DNA of 64,000 nt, taken from NCBI GenBank assembly GCA_902778255.1, contig CACYXD010000006.1, positions 80,803-144,802 of the forward strand. The letters run 5' to 3'. This document shows positions 43,299 through 52,729 of this stretch, piece after piece. The DNA is from an uncultured Prevotellaceae bacterium (GTDB lineage Bacteria; Bacteroidota; Bacteroidia; Bacteroidales; Bacteroidaceae). Position numbers and translations under genes: made by a program. Under the pieces are notes generated by a model. The model had not been told where the DNA came from, searched no databases, and was given only the letters and a program-made list of their open reading frames with translations. Every line of letters begins with the position of its first letter. Position 1 is the first letter of the stretch.

Positions 43299-44813
43299 TT
43301 ATTTTTTTACCATTAAGAATGCCTTCGGCAGATAGTCGATGATGTCGCTGGCAATGAGACTCTCCTCACCCAGGTCACGCGCTGCCAGATCGCCAGCCAG
43401 TCCGTGCAGATAGACACCCAGTATGCAGGCCTCACGCTGTTGGTAACCGCGTGCCAAAAGCCCTGTCAGGATGCCAGTGAGCACATCGCCGCTACCCGCT
43501 GTGGCCATACCGGCATTGCCTGTGGTATTGAACACCACGTGGCCGTCGGGCATACAGATGGCTGTGTTATGTCCTTTCAGGATGACATAGCCTTGCAGTT
43601 TCTCTGCCAACTGGCGTGCCTTGTTCAGTCGTTCATAGCTGTCAACACACTGTCCCTCCATGCGGTCCAGTTCCTTGGGGTGGGGGGTTAGGATGATGTC
43701 TTTTGGCAGCTGCTGCATCCATGCATGACGACTGGCGAGAATGTTCAGTGCGTCGGCATCGACAACGGCAGGGCATTGTGCCCTGCGCAACTGGGCTATC
43801 ATGGCAATCATGGTCTGCTCGGAAGTGCCGATACCCGGTCCGATGCCCATTGCCTGGTAGTTTTCTGTAGGCACAGCCTCTGAAAAGACCGTCTCTTCAC
43901 GGTCCAGGTTTAGAATGGCTTCGGGTATAGTGGTCTGTAGAATCTGTGCGTTTCGCTTGGGGGTATGGATGGTCACCTTACCGGCGCCAGCACGCATACA
44001 GGCCTTGGTGGCCAGGACGGCAGCCCCCGCCATACCATAACTGCCAGCCACCAGGAGGGCGTGACCCATCTGTCCTTTGTGGGCAAAGGCATTGCGTGGC
44101 TTCAGAATCTGTCGTATGTCGCTGTCTTCCACGCAGGTGAAGTGGGCATCTGTCTTGTCGATACCCTCTTTGCTCAGTCGGATGTCAAGGATTCTCAGTT
44201 CGCCAATGTACTGTTGGTTCTCAGCAAAGAGGAACGAGAGCTTGGGCTGTTGCAACGTCAGCGTCAGGTCAGCGCGTATGATGTTGGCCCTGACGTTATA
44301 GGCATTGTCTTCCGTCATCAGGCCCGATGGTACGTCGATACTGACCACCATGGCTGCCGAGGCGTTGATATATTTGACCAGGGCCGCAAATCCTCCTGCC
44401 AGAGGTTTGTTGAGTCCGGCACCAAAGATGCCATCGACAACCAGCGTCCCCTTTTCCAAATGGGGCGGGTCAAACTCTACTGTCACCTCAGTAAACGGTG
44501 CATTGCTCTTCTTGTGGATCAGGCGGTCTTTATTTTCGGCACAGTCGGCCGACAGGTGGCCTGAGATATTGAACAAGTAAGTCTGAACCTTGTAGTTCAG
44601 GTCAATGAGCATACGTGCCACAGCCAAGGCATCGCCGCCATTGTTGCCTGGTCCGGCAAAGACGACCACGGGCACGTCGTTCATCCATTTTTCCGTGATG
44701 GCTTGGGTGATGGCATGTGCAGAGCGCTCCATCAGGTCTATTGATTTGATGGGCTCGTGCTCAATCGTATATTTATCGAGTTCTTGTATCTGAGAATGCG
44801 TGAAAATCTTCAT
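43299..44813 (-). CDS. nnr: Bifunctional NAD(P)H-hydrate epimerase / dehydratase
   Basis: 504-residue repair enzyme for hydrated NAD(P)H. Residues about 1-215 are the YjeF N-terminal epimerase (VVFAGPGNNGGDALAVARML; VVDGIFGAGLNKP; SIDVPSGL). Residues about 225-504 are the ADP/ATP-dependent dehydratase (HKGQMGHALLVAGSYGMAGAA; MGIGPGIGTSEQT; DADALNIL; LTPHPKELDRM; TGNAGMATAGSGDVLTGILT). Both active sites look complete. The start MKIFTHSQIQ at 44813 is chosen: a longer reading would run through the promoter region shared with the divergent hpt. Cytoplasmic. Confidence 0.95.
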   Translation of the reverse strand: MKIFTHSQIQELDKYTIEHEPIKSIDLMERSAHAITQAITEKWMNDVPVVVFAGPGNNGGDALAVARMLIDLNYKVQTYLFNISGHLSADCAENKDRLIHKKSNAPFTEVTVEFDPPHLEKGTLVVDGIFGAGLNKPLAGGFAALVKYINASAAMVVSIDVPSGLMTEDNAYNVRANIIRADLTLTLQQPKLSFLFAENQQYIGELRILDIRLSKEGIDKTDAHFTCVEDSDIRQILKPRNAFAHKGQMGHALLVAGSYGMAGAAVLATKACMRAGAGKVTIHTPKRNAQILQTTIPEAILNLDREETVFSEAVPTENYQAMGIGPGIGTSEQTMIAMIAQLRRAQCPAVVDADALNILASRHAWMQQLPKDIILTPHPKELDRMEGQCVDSYERLNKARQLAEKLQGYVILKGHNTAICMPDGHVVFNTTGNAGMATAGSGDVLTGILTGLLARGYQQREACILGVYLHGLAGDLAARDLGEESLIASDIIDYLPKAFLMVKK

Positions 44814-44820
44814 AACGATG

Positions 44821-44879
44821 CAAAAATACGAAATAATTGGTAATCTCTGACCATTTTTCGCTTTTTTTTTGTAATTTTG
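44821..44879. promoter_or_regulatory. Divergent -7 elements for nnr and hpt
   Basis: Minus strand TATTTTTG (44821-44828) for nnr, eight bases from its ATG, and plus strand TAATTTTG (44872-44879) for hpt, 25 bases before its ATG. Both lack a clear -33 TTG. With the minus -7 box so near the ATG at 44813, the nnr mRNA would have almost no leader. Confidence 0.5.
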
Positions 44880-44904
44880 CATCAAAATATAATTATATAG
44901 GTAT

Positions 44905-45444
44905 ATGAGTAGAGTGAAAATACTGGACAAGACGTTCGAAACGTCTATGCCGGAGGCACAGATCAAGGCCCGGGTAAAAGAGCTGGCTCAGCAGATTTCC
45001 AAGGATATGGAAGGTAAGAATCCTCTGTTTCTGGCTGTGCTTAATGGTGCGTTTGTCTTTGCTGCCGACCTGATGCGCGAGATGACCATTCCCTGTGAGA
45101 TCTCATTTGTTAAGTTGGCTTCCTATCAGGGCACCATGTCAACGGGAAAGATCAAGGAGGTGATGGGTATCAACGAGGATATCGCCGGCCGTACGGTTAT
45201 CATTCTCGAGGATATTGTGGAGAGCGGTCTGACAATCCGTCAGATGATAGACTCTCTCGGCACCCGTAATCCTGCCTCGGTGCATGTCTGCACGGCTTTC
45301 TTCAAACCTGAGAAGCTGAAGGAGAATATCAATATTGAGTATGTGGCTTTTGAAATCCCCAATGATTTTATCCTGGGCTATGGCTTGGACTACGACCAGC
45401 AGGGCCGTGGATTGAAAGACCTTTATACACTGGTGAAGGAATAA
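44905..45444 (+). CDS. hpt: Hypoxanthine phosphoribosyltransferase
   Basis: 179 residues; salvages hypoxanthine and guanine to IMP and GMP. Motifs: FLAVLNGAFVFAADLMREM, SYQGTMSTGKIKEV (flexible loop) and VIILEDIVESGLTIRQM, the PRPP motif with Glu-Asp, then YVAFEIPNDFILGYGLDYDQ for purine binding. It leads hpt-adk-obg, a nucleotide-salvage and GTPase set common in Bacteroidetes. Confidence 0.95.
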   Translation: MSRVKILDKTFETSMPEAQIKARVKELAQQISKDMEGKNPLFLAVLNGAFVFAADLMREMTIPCEISFVKLASYQGTMSTGKIKEVMGINEDIAGRTVIILEDIVESGLTIRQMIDSLGTRNPASVHVCTAFFKPEKLKENINIEYVAFEIPNDFILGYGLDYDQQGRGLKDLYTLVKE

Positions 45445-45466
45445 ACAACAACAAAATAAAAATTAG

Positions 45467-46039
45467 ATGAAGAATATTGTTATTTTCGGTGCACCCGGCT
45501 CAGGCAAGGGCACTCAGAGCGACAAACTGATTGAGAAGTACGGACTGGAGCATATCTCTACGGGCGATGTGCTGCGTGCAGAGATTAAGAAAGGTTCAGA
45601 GTTGGGCAAGACCGCTCAGGGCTATATTGACAATGGTCAGCTGATTCCCGATGAACTGATGGTCAGCATTTTGGCCTCGGTCTATGATTCTTTCGGACGC
45701 GAACACAAGGGCGTTATCTTCGATGGTTTCCCCCGTACTATTCCACAGGCTGAGGCTCTGAAGCAGATGCTCAACGAGCGTGGCGACAAGGTGGCAGCTA
45801 TGATTGAACTGGCTGTGCCTGAGGATGAGTTGATGAAGCGCCTCATTCTGCGCGGACAGCAGAGCGGACGTGCCGATGACAATGAGGAAACGATCAAGAA
45901 GCGCCTCGTGGTCTATCACTCTCAGACTCAGCCCCTTATCGAGTGGTACAAGCAGGAAGGTCTGCACCACCATATCGATGGCTTGGGTGAGCTCGATCGT
46001 ATCTTCGCAGATATCTGCAAGGTGGTGGATAATCTCTAG
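45467..46039 (+). CDS. adk: Adenylate kinase, short type
   Basis: 190 residues; ATP + AMP to 2 ADP. P-loop GAPGSGKGTQSDKL (residues 8-21), AMP site HISTGDVLRAEI and FDGFPRTIPQAEAL, and a short lid (LRGQQSGRADDNEETIKKRL) without the zinc-binding LID insert. The stop TAG lies inside a decamer repeat that fills the spacer to obg. Confidence 0.97.
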   Translation: MKNIVIFGAPGSGKGTQSDKLIEKYGLEHISTGDVLRAEIKKGSELGKTAQGYIDNGQLIPDELMVSILASVYDSFGREHKGVIFDGFPRTIPQAEALKQMLNERGDKVAAMIELAVPEDELMKRLILRGQQSGRADDNEETIKKRLVVYHSQTQPLIEWYKQEGLHHHIDGLGELDRIFADICKVVDNL

Positions 46040-46070
46040 GAGATCCTAGGAAACCCTAGGCAATCCTAGT
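46031..46070. repeat. CCTAGG decamer repeats between adk and obg
   Basis: Four units of period ten: AATCTCTAGG, AGATCCTAGG, AAACCCTAGG, CAATCCTAGT. The first unit contains the adk stop TAG (46037-46039). It ends 10 bases before the obg start. Confidence 0.88.
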
Positions 46071-46080
46071 AAAATAAGGT

Positions 46081-47250
46081 ATGGAAAGTAATTTCGTAGA
46101 TTACGTAAAGATTATGTGCCGCTCGGGTAAGGGTGGTAAAGGTAGCATGCACCTGAAGCATGTGAAATACAATCCTAACGGCGGTCCTGATGGTGGCGAT
46201 GGCGGTAAGGGTGGTAGCATCATCCTGCGTGGCAACCACAACTTCTGGACGCTGCTCCACTTGAAATACGAGCGCCATATCTTTGCGGAGCATGGTGGCA
46301 ATGGTGGGCGCGACAAGTGTCATGGTACCGACGGCAAGGATATCTATATAGACGTACCTCCCGGCACGGTGGTCTATAATGCCGAGACGGGAAAGTTCGT
46401 CTGCGACGTGGCCTACGACGGTCAGGAGGTGCTGCTCCTGAAAGGCGGACGCGGCGGATTGGGCAATTTCCAGTTCCGTACGGCCACCAACCAGGCTCCA
46501 CGCTATGCCCAGCCAGGCGAGCCCATGCAGGAGATGACGGTTATCTTGGAACTGAAACTCCTGGCTGATGTGGGTCTGGTAGGATTCCCCAATGCCGGTA
46601 AGTCAACGCTTGTATCTGCGCTGAGCAATGCCAAACCGAAGATTGCCAACTATCCCTTCACCACGATGGAACCTTCGCTGGGTATCGTGGGCTATCGTGA
46701 CGGCAAGTCGTTTGTGATGGCCGACATCCCCGGCATCATCGAAGGTGCTGCCGAGGGAAAGGGTCTCGGACTGCGATTCCTGCGTCATATCGAGCGTAAC
46801 TCGCTGTTGCTCTTCATGGTGCCTGGCGACACCGATGATATTAAGCATGAGTATGAGGTGCTGCTCAACGAGTTGCAGCAGTTTAATCCTGAGATGCTCT
46901 CGAAGCACCGCGTGCTGGCTATCACCAAGTGCGACCTGCTGGACGAGGAACTTATCGAGATGCTCAAAGAAACACTACCTCAGGATCTTCCCGTGGTGTT
47001 TATCTCAGCTGTCACAGGCTTTGGTCTTGACGAACTGAAAGATGTGTTGTGGCGTGAGCTGAATGCCGAGAGCAACAAACTGCAGGCAATCACAGCCGAA
47101 GACACACTGGTACATCGTGACAAGGATATGTCTGTCTTTGCCCAGGAGCTGGAAGACGAGGGTGAGGATGAGGACATTGAATACGTTGATGTTGAGGACA
47201 TTGACGACCTCGACGATTTTGAATACGAAGACGAAAATGAAGAGGCATGA
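46081..47250 (+). CDS. obg: GTPase Obg (CgtA)
   Basis: 389 residues; ribosome-assembly GTPase. Glycine-rich Obg fold (1-158, [23 protein letters not shown]) and G domain with [12 protein letters not shown] (G1), [10 protein letters not shown] (G2), [12 protein letters not shown] (G3), TKCDLLD (G4) and SAVTGFGL (G5). The final 60 residues are acidic ([13 protein letters not shown]), in place of the OCT domain of Gram-positive Obg. The downstream peptidase gene overlaps its stop by four bases. Confidence 0.96.
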   Translation: MESNFVDYVKIMCRSGKGGKGSMHLKHVKYNPNGGPDGGDGGKGGSIILRGNHNFWTLLHLKYERHIFAEHGGNGGRDKCHGTDGKDIYIDVPPGTVVYNAETGKFVCDVAYDGQEVLLLKGGRGGLGNFQFRTATNQAPRYAQPGEPMQEMTVILELKLLADVGLVGFPNAGKSTLVSALSNAKPKIANYPFTTMEPSLGIVGYRDGKSFVMADIPGIIEGAAEGKGLGLRFLRHIERNSLLLFMVPGDTDDIKHEYEVLLNELQQFNPEMLSKHRVLAITKCDLLDEELIEMLKETLPQDLPVVFISAVTGFGLDELKDVLWRELNAESNKLQAITAEDTLVHRDKDMSVFAQELEDEGEDEDIEYVDVEDIDDLDDFEYEDENEEA

Positions 47251-47951
47251 AGCCAATCAAGCGACTTGTCATAGCTATCTGCCTGTTGTTGCAGGCTGTT
47301 GTGCCGTCAGCGGCGCAGTCACCCTTGCAGCCTCCTGGCTATCGGTCGGCATTGATTGACTACAACACCTTCGAGAGTATTCCCCCATACCCCTTAAAAA
47401 CCGACTTCTCGATGCAGCGGCCCATCCATATGCCCGTTGCATCGAGAAGTACGGTTTATGATCCCTTTGGCGGAGGTCAGAGTTTTACGGTTCATCTGAA
47501 AAACATTGCTGATAACGACTGGTGTTATCTGTTAGGGAAATCTCAGGTTATCAGCCCGTACGGTGGACGCGGTGGTCGTCATCATGCTGGTACCGATATC
47601 AAGAGCTTTCCCAATGACACCGTCCGTGCCGTCTTTGCCGGTGTGGTGGTGATGTCGGAACCTTTTGCAGCCTATGGAAACTGTGTGCAGATACGTCACA
47701 TGAACGGTTTGACCACCCTCTATAGCCATAACGTCAAAAACCTGGTTCAGACGGGTGATTACGTGGAGGTGGGGCAGCCAGTGGCCCTTGAGGGACGTAC
47801 GGGGCGTGCCACCACCGAACATGTACATTTCGAGATACGTGTAGCAGGCCAGCATTACGACTCCGAACTATTGTTCGACCATGATACGCATCAGCTTCAG
47901 CGCCACTCTTTGCAGTTTGACAGGAGTGGTCAGGTCAAGATTATCAAATGA
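47247..47951 (+). CDS. M23 family peptidase
   Basis: 234 residues with a signal peptide (1-23, ending PSAA-Q) and a LytM fold: [17 protein letters not shown] with the first zinc His and Asp, and [10 protein letters not shown] with the HxH pair. All metal ligands are present, so it may be an active cell-wall endopeptidase in the periplasm. It overlaps obg by ATGA (47247-47250), a firm sign of coupling, though the roles are unrelated. Confidence 0.9.
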   Translation: MKPIKRLVIAICLLLQAVVPSAAQSPLQPPGYRSALIDYNTFESIPPYPLKTDFSMQRPIHMPVASRSTVYDPFGGGQSFTVHLKNIADNDWCYLLGKSQVISPYGGRGGRHHAGTDIKSFPNDTVRAVFAGVVVMSEPFAAYGNCVQIRHMNGLTTLYSHNVKNLVQTGDYVEVGQPVALEGRTGRATTEHVHFEIRVAGQHYDSELLFDHDTHQLQRHSLQFDRSGQVKIIK

Positions 47952-47999
47952 TAATCAAAAAAGTCTGAAAGAAATGCAAAAATATCAAAACTTTTTAGT

Positions 48000-48007
48000 A
48001 TTTTTGC
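48000..48007 (+). promoter_or_regulatory. Promoter -7 element for the TonB receptor gene
   Basis: TATTTTTG, 38 bases upstream of the ATG at 48045. No TTG at -33. Confidence 0.5.
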
Positions 48008-48044
48008 ATCCAAATTAGCAAACAATAAATAACAAACAACTTTT

Positions 48045-51000
48045 ATGCAGAAGAAACTATTCTTTCTGGTAGCCCTGATGCTGACTATGACGTTGTCAGT
48101 TATGGCACAGGTGACTACATCTGGAATCAGTGGTAAGATCATGGCTGACAAGGAAACAGCCATTGGTGCCACGGTGGTTGCAAAGCACGTACCTTCGGGT
48201 ACAGTGTATCGTGCTATCTCGAATAGCAATGGCCGCTTCTCGATGACTGGCCTTCGTTCTGGTGGCCCTTATGAAGTGGAAGTAACTTACATCGGCTTTC
48301 AGTCGAAGAAGTTTACTGGCATTCAATTGCAACTGGGTCAGAACCTGGTGCTTGATGTTTCTTTGGCCGATGCCAGTACGCAACTGAAGGAAGTAGAGAT
48401 CGTCGCTTCAGCACGCAACACCATGCGTTCCGACCGTTCGGGTGCTGTGACGAACATGAATCTTAGTCAGATTGCTGCCATACCTACCGTAAGCCGCAAT
48501 ATGACTGATGTGATGAAGATGACGCCACAGAGTAGCTCTGCCAGCGGACTGGCTATCGGTGGTGGTAACTTTCGTCAGTCAAGCGTCACCGTTGATGGTG
48601 CCTCATTCAACAATGCCTTTGGCTTGGGCTCTTCACCACTGCCTGGTGGCGGTACCCCCATCTCACTGGATGCCATTGAGCAGATGACCGTCAGCATCAC
48701 TCCTTTTGATGTGCGTCAGAGCGGATTTACGGGTGGTGGTATCAATGCGGTGACCAAGAGCGGTACTAACGAGTATAAGGGAAGTGTGTATAGCTACCTG
48801 ACCAGCACCTCTTTGAAGGGTGCTCGTGTAGGCAATACTACCTTGGCTGTTGACGATGGTCATACCAATACCTATGGTGCAACCATCGGTGGTCCGATTC
48901 TCAAGGATAAGCTGTTCTTCTTCGTCAACGGTGAGTACGAGGATAACCTGTCAGTAGGTCCTGCTGCTCGTGCTGGAAATGGCTCGGCTCCTTATTCTAC
49001 GACAAATCGTCGTCCACAACTCTCAGAGCTTGAGAGCCTGTCGGACTATATGAGCAGTACCTATGGACTGACTACAGGTTCTTGGCAGGGTTATAATGTG
49101 AAGACACCTGCCTATCGTATTCTGGCTCGCTTAGACTGGAATATCAATGAGAACCATAAGTTCAATGTGCGCTTCACGAAATCTAATCGTAAGTCTTCGA
49201 GCGGGGCCTCTGCTTCGCGTACACTAGGATCCAATCAGCAGAATGCTATATACAATGGTTCTAACAGCACCTATGGCAGCAATACCAACTATGGTATGAG
49301 TTCATTGTCAAGCCGCTATTATTCAGAGTATAGGTTTACATCATTTGCCGCTGAGTTGAACAGCACCTTTGGTAAGCTACACAACACCCTGCGTGGCACT
49401 TACTCATTCCAAGATCAGCCCCGCTCTACTGAGTATAACGATGCCGCTCCTGTGGTGGAAATTGTTATGGACGATGGTCAGGGTCACTTCCCAACATGGG
49501 CATTGATGGGTGATATGTTTACATACGGTAACCTGGCGCAGACCAAGAACACTGTTATTACCGATGAGCTGAACCTCACCCTTGGCAAGCACAACCTCTT
49601 TGCTGGTGTACAATTTGAGCATAACTTCGCAGCCAACGGATACGCACAGGCAGCAGCAGGTTATTATGCCTATGAGGCTACGCAGGCTGAGGTGACCGCA
49701 GGCAACTGGGGTGCAGTGTTTGGACGTAACCCCCGTGTGTTCGGTATCACTTATGGCAACAATGCCGCTCACTCGATGTTTACTTCTGAGATGAGTACCA
49801 ATCAGTGGGCGCTCTATTTCCAGGATAACATGAGTCTCACCGATAATCTTCGCGTGTCTCTGGGTGCCCGTTTCGAGTTGCCCTCTTATCCCTCTTTGAA
49901 GGATAACTATAATGACGACTACTATAAGATTAGTTTTGGTGGCAAGCAGTTCCGTACGGATAATGTGCCCGATGCCAGTGTCAGCTTCTCACCACGTGTA
50001 GGCTTTAACTGGGATATCACAGGCGATCGCAAATACATCCTCCGTGGTGGTACTGGTCTCTTCGTAGGCCGTATGCCATTCGTTTGGCTTGTATCAGCTG
50101 TAGGAAACTCTGGTATGGGTCAGACCACCTACCTGGCTACTACCGCAAATGGTAAGACCATGCCTACCTTCACGATGAGTCAGTCTGACATGTTGACGCA
50201 GATTAATGCTACCAGCTCTACCTCTATTCCTGACAATCCCACCATCCTGAGCGAGGATCTGCGTATGCCGAAGACCTGGAAGTCCTCATTGGCCATCGAT
50301 GTGAAACTGCCTTTGGGCTTCGATTTCACCTTGGAGGGTATCTACAACAAGGATCTCAATCCCGTCGTGGTGTCTAACGCCAATGTCTATTGGGACGGAA
50401 CTTCTACAGTAGATCTTGGTCATGGCGATGTGCGTCAGAAGATGTCAACCTACAATAGTCAGAATGCCTACGTGCTCGAGAACGCAGGCTCTAAGGCTTA
50501 CTACATGTCACTGAGCGCTCAGTTGCGTAAGTCGTTCGACTTCGGTCTTGACCTGTCAGCCTCTTATACGCTGTCAAAGGCTAAGTCTTATACTGAGGGT
50601 ATTGGCGATCAGGTATCGTCGGCTTATAACAACTATCGTAACTCTATCAATGCAGTCAACGACAACGAGACGGGCTATGCAACCTATGTGGCTCCCAATC
50701 GTCTGTTGGTTTCTGCCAGCTACAAGCTGAAGGAGAGCAAGAATGCTACTTCAACCTTCAGTCTGGTATATGATGGTTATCAGTATGGTTTCCTGGGAAC
50801 CTATTCTTATAGCCGCTACTCTTACATCTTTGCAAAGAATGTCAACAACGATCCATCAGCTCCTGGCAACCTGATTTATGTGCCGGCATCTCGTGCAGAA
50901 CTGGATAGTTGGAATTTCAAGGATAATGGAAAGGTCGATGGTGTTACCTATACTGCTGATATGCAGCGTGATGACTTCTGGGCATTCATCAACCAGGATG

Positions 51001-51344
51001 ACTATCTGAAGGACCGTAAGGGCCAGTACGCAGAGCGTGGCGGTGCTAAGATGCCTTGGCATCATCAGCTTGACTTCAAGTATTTGCGCGATATGAACTT
51101 CATGGTTGGCAAGACCAAGCATACCATCCAGTTGGGTATGGATATTGAGAACCTGCCAAACTTCCTTTGCAAGGACTGGGGACTCTACAAGCAGATTACA
51201 GGCAATACCCTGCTGTCGTATGACGGAACCAACTATACCTATAACCTGGTGGATGGTAAACGTCACCTTAAGACTTCACAGAATTACGAGACGGCAATGT
51301 CAACCTACCGTGTGATGTTCACCCTGCGTTACATCTTCAACTAA
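48045..51344 (+). CDS. Oar-like TonB-dependent outer-membrane receptor
   Basis: 1099 residues. Signal peptide 1-22 (ending SVMA-Q). A CarboxypepD_reg domain (about 25-110, SGISGKIMADKETAIGATV...YEVEVTYIGFQSKKF) is followed by a plug (about 120-240; FRQSSVTVDGASFNNAFGLG) and a 22-stranded barrel to the end (SMTFTLRYIF-like last strand). No TonB-linked SusD gene is next to it, so it is not a SusC of a polysaccharide locus; the Oar group (adhesion or peptide uptake) fits better. Energized by the TonB-ExbBD operon at 8.4-11.6 kb. Substrate unknown. Confidence 0.88.
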   Translation: MQKKLFFLVALMLTMTLSVMAQVTTSGISGKIMADKETAIGATVVAKHVPSGTVYRAISNSNGRFSMTGLRSGGPYEVEVTYIGFQSKKFTGIQLQLGQNLVLDVSLADASTQLKEVEIVASARNTMRSDRSGAVTNMNLSQIAAIPTVSRNMTDVMKMTPQSSSASGLAIGGGNFRQSSVTVDGASFNNAFGLGSSPLPGGGTPISLDAIEQMTVSITPFDVRQSGFTGGGINAVTKSGTNEYKGSVYSYLTSTSLKGARVGNTTLAVDDGHTNTYGATIGGPILKDKLFFFVNGEYEDNLSVGPAARAGNGSAPYSTTNRRPQLSELESLSDYMSSTYGLTTGSWQGYNVKTPAYRILARLDWNINENHKFNVRFTKSNRKSSSGASASRTLGSNQQNAIYNGSNSTYGSNTNYGMSSLSSRYYSEYRFTSFAAELNSTFGKLHNTLRGTYSFQDQPRSTEYNDAAPVVEIVMDDGQGHFPTWALMGDMFTYGNLAQTKNTVITDELNLTLGKHNLFAGVQFEHNFAANGYAQAAAGYYAYEATQAEVTAGNWGAVFGRNPRVFGITYGNNAAHSMFTSEMSTNQWALYFQDNMSLTDNLRVSLGARFELPSYPSLKDNYNDDYYKISFGGKQFRTDNVPDASVSFSPRVGFNWDITGDRKYILRGGTGLFVGRMPFVWLVSAVGNSGMGQTTYLATTANGKTMPTFTMSQSDMLTQINATSSTSIPDNPTILSEDLRMPKTWKSSLAIDVKLPLGFDFTLEGIYNKDLNPVVVSNANVYWDGTSTVDLGHGDVRQKMSTYNSQNAYVLENAGSKAYYMSLSAQLRKSFDFGLDLSASYTLSKAKSYTEGIGDQVSSAYNNYRNSINAVNDNETGYATYVAPNRLLVSASYKLKESKNATSTFSLVYDGYQYGFLGTYSYSRYSYIFAKNVNNDPSAPGNLIYVPASRAELDSWNFKDNGKVDGVTYTADMQRDDFWAFINQDDYLKDRKGQYAERGGAKMPWHHQLDFKYLRDMNFMVGKTKHTIQLGMDIENLPNFLCKDWGLYKQITGNTLLSYDGTNYTYNLVDGKRHLKTSQNYETAMSTYRVMFTLRYIFN

Positions 51345-51693
51345 TCGCATTAAGCGAATAAAGCTGTTGAGCCGCAATCTCCGTTGAGAGGTTGCGGCTC
51401 AATTGTTGATACTACTTGACTTACATGAGTTATACTTGAAAGGCAAAGGAAGCACTTTACCTTAAATGAATTTGTGTTTTATTACGAACCTTCGCCTTAT
51501 ATTGCACGCAGCTATTTCAATGGTGGGTTCTAACCACTTTATATGGCGAAAGCCCATTCTTCTTATTGCAAAGTAACTTACTTTGCTCACTAATATCATT
51601 GAGCTTACACTCTAATCACAATGAGATTACAATGTGATATAGCAAAAAGACAGCCCGAAAGCTGTCTTCTATAGATAAATAAGGTGTGAATGC
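51345..51693. other. Gene-free spacer with palindromes
   Basis: 349 bases between the convergent TonB receptor and M23-LysM genes. Contents: a hairpin with an 11-bp stem (51367-51377 with 51392-51402, TTGAGCCGCAA) without a clear T-run, a palindrome GCAAAGTAACTTACTTTGC (51568-51586), an inverted repeat ATCACA/TGTGAT (51615-51620, 51633-51638), and a terminator (51647-51668). No ORF or RNA gene is convincing. Confidence 0.6.
51647..51668 (-). terminator. Terminator of the M23-LysM gene
   Basis: AAGACAGC (51647-51654) with GCTGTCTT (51661-51668), loop CCGAAA, followed on the minus strand by TTTTT. Confidence 0.82.
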
Positions 51694-52638
51694 TTAGTTG
51701 TATTTCAGAATCTGACCAGGACGGAGGGTTACCGTCTTCTTGATGCGGTTCAGATTGCACAAGGCATTGACAGTGGTGTGGTGTTTGCGGGCAATGGCGG
51801 AGAGAGTTTCGCCTTTTTTGACCTTGTGGTAGCGCACGTCACCGTTGCTAGCCTGATAGCGACTACTCTTGGCAGGAGCCTCATAGAGACCGTCGCCACC
51901 GCGATAGACACCACCAGTGCCACGCAGACGGGTAGCCTCAGACGATTCACTATTGTAAGTAGAACGGTTGAAAGTCCACTCATCGCCTACGACATCCTGA
52001 TTCTTGAAGTCGAACATCAGGGCTGGGTTCAGGGCTACGCCACAGAGACGGGTCTCGAAATGCAGATGCGAACCAGTGCTACGACCAGTGTTGCCACCAA
52101 GACCGATAGGATCACCGGCACGTACTTCCTCGTTCTCGCTGACCAGGTGCTTCGACATGTGGGCATAGATGGTCTCCAGTCCGTTGGGGTGACGAATCAC
52201 CACGTAGTTGCCATAACCACGACGCTCGTAGCGTACGACACGCACCTTGCCGTCGAAAGCAGCGCGGATTGTATCACCGATATATACCTTGATATCAAGT
52301 CCCTTGTGCTGACGACGCCAGCGGGCCCCGAAGTTTGATGTCACCACGCGGTTGGTGGTAGGCATACAGAAGTTGCGAAGGTTGATACGGAACGAGTCGG
52401 GCAGTGCTGTCTGCTTGTGGGCAAACAGGTTGTCCCAGTCTTCATAAAGCTCGGCAGCTGGTGATTCCCATACCTCGTTCATCAGGAGTTGTTGCATCAT
52501 CAGTGAATCTACTGCTTTTATCTTGCGGTCAATAGGTGCCTGATTGGCCAAAAGATCCTGACCAGCAGCGGGAAGAACTGCAAGTGAAGCAAAAGCGATG
52601 ACGGCAAATTTCTTTATATTTTTGAATGTCATATGCAT
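51694..52638 (-). CDS. M23 peptidase with C-terminal LysM domain
   Basis: 314 residues: signal peptide of about 25 residues (ending PAAG-Q), LytM domain about 90-200 (RRQHKGLDIKVYIGDTIR, STGSHLHFETRLCG with the zinc ligands), and LysM at about 268-313 (YHKVKKGETLSAIARKHHTT...LRPGQILKY), which binds peptidoglycan. It probably trims or hydrolyses the wall. Two start codons are close (52638 MHMTFK and 52632 MTFK). A -7 box TACCTTTG is at 52660-52667 on the minus strand. Confidence 0.92.
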   Translation of the reverse strand: MHMTFKNIKKFAVIAFASLAVLPAAGQDLLANQAPIDRKIKAVDSLMMQQLLMNEVWESPAAELYEDWDNLFAHKQTALPDSFRINLRNFCMPTTNRVVTSNFGARWRRQHKGLDIKVYIGDTIRAAFDGKVRVVRYERRGYGNYVVIRHPNGLETIYAHMSKHLVSENEEVRAGDPIGLGGNTGRSTGSHLHFETRLCGVALNPALMFDFKNQDVVGDEWTFNRSTYNSESSEATRLRGTGGVYRGGDGLYEAPAKSSRYQASNGDVRYHKVKKGETLSAIARKHHTTVNALCNLNRIKKTVTLRPGQILKYN

Positions 52639-52729
52639 CGGTTAGTCAATAACACGTTGCAAAGGTAGTAAATATTTATGAGAAATGGGTGGAAAACCTA
52701 CAATTATTTGATGTCTTTTAACATTCTGA

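Noticed and set aside
47939-47956. Terminator GATTATC-AAAT-GATAATC after the M23 gene
   Set aside because: The stem is A/T-only and is followed by A rather than T on the plus strand, so it cannot end transcription in the expected way.
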